Assembly (NCBI GenBank): GCA_020859875.1
Contig: JAJBVJ010000153.1
Location: 1-8,183, forward strand
From: Rikenellaceae bacterium
GTDB taxonomy: Bacteria > Bacteroidota > Bacteroidia > Bacteroidales > Rikenellaceae
Direction: 5' to 3'
Length of the DNA: 8,183 bases
Part shown: piece by piece, positions 6,508-8,183 of the stretch
How positions within the stretch are numbered: the first letter of the stretch is position 1
Layout of the letters: each line of letters begins with the position of its first letter
The notes under the pieces: model-generated
What the model was told of the DNA's origin: nothing
The model's input: only the letters and a program-made list of their open reading frames with translations
Databases searched by the model: none
Position numbers and translations under genes: made by a program

Positions 6508-6691
6508 AAAGGTCGGCTAATCGGATAAAGGGTACTTCTTCTCATTTGTCGATACGCCGAAGGCTTGAGCCGGCCGGAGCCCGGCCTAAATAGGACTCTT
6601 TGGACCGCGACACCCCGGAACCACCACTTTCCGGCAGCCTATTCCGGTTTAGGGTCTTCGGGCCCTAGGGCCGACCTAAAATCTTTTTTTT
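6508..6691 (+). ncRNA. Candidate structured small RNA in the hflX-rlmN gap
   Basis: This stretch has no credible ORF but folds extensively by hand. P1 closes the ends: 6510-6517 (AGGTCGGC) with 6670-6677, eight perfect pairs plus one U-G. P2 is a hairpin, 6520-6529 with 6545-6553, with one bulge. P3 is ten pairs, 6557-6566 with 6652-6661, including three G-U pairs. P4 is GGCCGG-AGC-CCGGCC at 6572-6586. P5 is AATAGG 6589-6594 with CCTATT 6638-6643, enclosing P6, CCGGAA 6615-6620 with TTCCGG 6629-6634. The G-U pairs in P1, P2 and P3 exist only in a plus-strand transcript, and the 3' end carries a T8 tract, so plus is the likely strand. The upstream promoter is weak: only a TTTTTG at 6498-6503 fits a -7 box. 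At about 180 nt with closed ends it could be a 6S-like RNA or an unknown sRNA. I recognise no family signature; SRP, tmRNA and RNase P motifs are absent. Confidence 0.45.
6648..6691 (+). terminator. Intrinsic terminator at the 3' end of the candidate sRNA
   Basis: Positions 6648-6680 form a local hairpin: TTTAG pairs with CTAAA, GTC with GAC, and GGCC with GGCC around a CTAG loop (12 pairs, with bulges at 6653 and 6657-6660). It is followed by ATC and eight T residues (6684-6691) on the plus strand. The other strand has no T tract after the hairpin, so it is plus-oriented, yet no plus-strand protein gene precedes it. This implies a non-coding transcript. It is mutually exclusive with stems P1 and P3 of the candidate RNA. 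Confidence 0.6.
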
Positions 6692-6842
6692 GGCGACTCT
6701 CGATGGAACCGAAGCTGTATATGTCCCATGATGATATTCCTCAAATAGTTAGCGGCCCGCGACAATCAGGCCCGGACGAAGTAATGCGGCCGAAGGCATT
6801 CCGGGACGGGCGGGTATGTCTACGGAATCGGCGGGAAAGTCT
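6692..6842. other. Remainder of the hflX-rlmN intergenic gap
   Basis: About 150 bp between the T8 tract and the rlmN stop codon. I find no ORF longer than about 17 codons, no consensus -7 box and no convincing terminator for rlmN. A five-base-pair stem with an eight-base loop (6783-6800) is present but is not followed by a T tract. Confidence 0.5.
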
Positions 6843-7895
6843 CTACCCTCGGGTAATATCACTCCCTATTTGCTCCGCCGTGGAAAGCAGGCCGCAGGCG
6901 GCCCGGATATCCTCTCCGCGGGAGGCGCGGACGGTGGTTACGATTCCTTTGTCGGAAAGCGCATCGCGGAATGCCGAGATCGTGGCCTCGGGGGGACTGT
7001 GCCAGGGTGACCCCGGGACTTTATGGAAACGGATAAGGTTGATACGGCATTTGAGGCCGTCCACCAGCCGTGCCAGTTCCCGCACATGACGCGGTGAGTC
7101 GTTCACACCCTCGAAAAGGATATATTCGAAACTGAGGCGGCGCTGACCCTTCCAGTCGTAATTTTTCAGCAGAACCACTATTTCCGCTGCCGGGGCTGCC
7201 TTTTCGATCGGCATCAACCTCAGGCGCTCATCGTGGAACGGGCTATGGAGGCTTACGGCAAGGTTTACCTTCGACTCCTCGACAAATCTTTTGAGCGGAG
7301 CCAGGAGTCCGGCCGTCGATACCGTCACTCTGGTCGGGCTCCAGGCGAATCCCCACCCGGAGGTGATAATTTCAAGTGATGCCAGCACCCGGTCGAGGTT
7401 GTCCAGCGGCTCTCCCATACCCATATATACGAGGTTGGTAAGTTTCCCGCTCTCCGGTATTGAAACTACCTGGTTTAGAATTTCCCCCGCGCTCAGATTG
7501 TGGGTAAGTCCCTGCCTGCCGGTCATGCAAAATTCGCAGCCCATACGGCACCCCGCCTGCGAAGAGACACACAGCGTGGCCCGCTCCCTGTCGGGGATGT
7601 ATGCCGACTCGATGAGCCCTCCCCCACGGGTAGGAAAGAGGTACTTTTTTGTTCCGTCCGCCGATTCGGAAACTGTAAGCGGCGGCCGTAGGCCCAGGTC
7701 GTAATTTTCAGCCAGGAGCCGGCGGTTGGCGGCCGAGATGTTCGTCATCTGGGCCAGCGAAGAGACCCTTTTACCGTATAGCCATGAGGCGATCTGTCCC
7801 GCCGTAAAACGGGGCATACCGAGCCGGGAGGTTATTTCCTGTAACTGACCGAGCGTCTTGCCGAAAAGATACTGCTTATTATTTGTTTCTGCCAC
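6843..7895 (-). CDS. rlmN: Dual-specificity rRNA/tRNA adenine-C2 methyltransferase RlmN
   Basis: RlmN is a radical-SAM enzyme that methylates C2 of A2503 in 23S rRNA, at the peptidyl-transferase exit tunnel, and of A37 in some tRNAs. The protein has 350 residues, within the usual range. The cluster motif CRMGCEFC holds Cys116, Cys120 and Cys123 for the 4Fe-4S cluster. Cys109 in TLCVSS and Cys334 in RAACG correspond to the two extra catalytic cysteines (E. coli C118 and the methyl-carrying C355). GMGEPLDN matches the SAM-binding GGE-like motif. The start codon is GTG (7895-7893): an in-frame TAA lies two codons upstream and the next ATG is codon 27, inside the conserved N-terminal domain. Cfr, the related A2503-C8 resistance enzyme, is less likely, since the N-terminal sequence and general context are those of housekeeping RlmN. 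It is separated from tRNA-Ala by a terminator, so it should have its own promoter. Confidence 0.95.
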   Translation of the reverse strand: MAETNNKQYLFGKTLGQLQEITSRLGMPRFTAGQIASWLYGKRVSSLAQMTNISAANRRLLAENYDLGLRPPLTVSESADGTKKYLFPTRGGGLIESAYIPDRERATLCVSSQAGCRMGCEFCMTGRQGLTHNLSAGEILNQVVSIPESGKLTNLVYMGMGEPLDNLDRVLASLEIITSGWGFAWSPTRVTVSTAGLLAPLKRFVEESKVNLAVSLHSPFHDERLRLMPIEKAAPAAEIVVLLKNYDWKGQRRLSFEYILFEGVNDSPRHVRELARLVDGLKCRINLIRFHKVPGSPWHSPPEATISAFRDALSDKGIVTTVRASRGEDIRAACGLLSTAEQIGSDITRG

Positions 7896-7899
7896 GGAT

Positions 7900-7907
7900 T
7901 AAAGATA
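7900..7907 (-). promoter_or_regulatory. Possible -7 box just upstream of rlmN
   Basis: TATCTTTA on the minus strand differs from TAnnTTTG at one base. It lies only five bases before the GTG, so a transcript from it would be nearly leaderless. No TTTG is present at the right distance. I list it because the terminator at 7950-7983 leaves only about 55 bp for an rlmN promoter. Confidence 0.22.
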
Positions 7908-7949
7908 CTAATAAGTAACGAAACCGTGGATGGATACATCGGGGAAATA

Positions 7950-7983
7950 AAAAAGAGGCACTTAACGTTAAGCACCTCTTTTT
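7950..7983. terminator. Bidirectional hairpin terminator between tRNA-Ala and rlmN
   Basis: AAAAAGAGG (7950-7958) pairs with CCTCTTTTT (7975-7983). After a CA/CA mismatch, CTTA pairs with TAAG around ACGT (7961-7972). In the minus direction the stem is followed by a T-rich run continuing as TATTTCCCC, so it should end the tRNA-Ala transcript two bases after the tRNA. The A/T symmetry means it would also work on the plus strand. Confidence 0.85.
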
Positions 7984-7984
7984 G

Positions 7985-8058
<74 letters not shown>

Positions 8059-8068
8059 GTTGCGGATG

Positions 8069-8100
8069 CAAATATAAATAATTATGCGGTATTGCGCAAT
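8069..8100 (-). promoter_or_regulatory. Promoter of tRNA-Ala
   Basis: On the minus strand TATATTTG (8069-8076) is a perfect -7 box ten bases before the tRNA. ATTG (8097-8100) sits exactly 20 nt upstream as a three-of-four match to the TTTG -33 element. The -33 region lies within the 12-bp perfect palindrome TATTGCGCAATA (8090-8101). Confidence 0.7.
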
Positions 8101-8127
8101 ATGCACCGTAAAAAGTGGCTTCGGGAT

Positions 8128-8158
8128 TTTGAAATAAGTTTTTATTTTGTTAAATTTC
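8128..8158 (+). promoter_or_regulatory. Weak promoter-like pair before the edge ORF
   Basis: TTTG (8128-8131) is followed after 19 nt by TAAATTTC (8151-8158), one base off TAnnTTTG. A start from it would fall at or just after the ATG at 8161, so the transcript would be leaderless or the ATG is not the true start. Confidence 0.2.
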
Positions 8159-8160
8159 GT

Positions 8161-8183
8161 ATGAAGGCAGAGGATAATGACAG
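8161..8183 (+). CDS. Possible start of a plus-strand gene, cut by the right edge
   Basis: An ATG at 8161 opens seven full codons (MKAEDND) before the window ends. It follows about 40 bases of AT-rich sequence, typical of the region ahead of Bacteroidetes genes, and the gap back to the tRNA is otherwise unexplained. Seven codons cannot identify a product or prove that this is a gene. Confidence 0.35.

Noticed and set aside
6783..6800. Hairpin AATGC/GCATT as a terminator for rlmN
   Set aside because: Only five pairs with an eight-base loop and no T tract after it on the minus strand.
6565..7089. 174-residue plus-strand frame across the gap and the rlmN 3' end
   Set aside because: Half is antisense to rlmN and the rest crosses the terminator and T8 tract of the candidate RNA; its composition is rich in Arg, Pro and Ser, as in chance frames.

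Overview
The window looks like a chromosomal segment of a Bacteroidota bacterium, most probably Bacteroidales and possibly Alistipes/Rikenellaceae-like. Three things point there. The gene order trpB then trpE is the Bacteroidetes-type trp operon arrangement. Promoter-like boxes match the Bacteroidetes consensus TTTG - about 20 nt - TAnnTTTG, and the regions before start codons are A-rich with no Shine-Dalgarno sequence. The tRNA gene has no encoded CCA. The genus is an inference. All recognised proteins are core or near-core genes; I see no insertion sequence, phage gene or CRISPR array.

Left part (1-2560, minus strand): the start of a tryptophan operon, read right to left. A consensus promoter (2521-2552) is followed about 20 nt later by a 22-residue leader peptide with three consecutive Trp codons (2433-2501). 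Next come a perfect 16-bp terminator hairpin (2370-2405), trpB (1074-2273) and trpE (from 1084, running off the left edge), which overlaps trpB by 11 bp. The leader arrangement is a textbook ribosome-mediated transcription attenuator. A six-base segment in the late leader codons is complementary to the loop and 3' arm of the terminator, so it could act as the antiterminator.

Middle (2560-5224): a divergent plus-strand gene encodes a multi-pass ArnT/PMT-like glycosyltransferase (2675-4303). It converges on minus-strand upp, uracil phosphoribosyltransferase (4375-5028), the pyrimidine-salvage enzyme.

Right part (5225-8183): minus-strand hflX (a ribosome-associated GTPase), rlmN (23S rRNA A2503 / tRNA A37 methyltransferase, GTG start) and tRNA-Ala(GGC), each apparently with its own signals, so this is a translation-related neighbourhood. 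The 415-bp gap between hflX and rlmN is not empty. Positions about 6508-6691 on the plus strand can fold into a closed multi-stem RNA whose G-U pairs favour the plus strand, and it ends in a hairpin plus eight T residues. I call it a candidate structured small RNA of unknown family, possibly 6S-like. A bidirectional hairpin terminator separates rlmN from the tRNA. At the right edge an ATG at 8161 may start another plus-strand gene, but only seven codons are visible.
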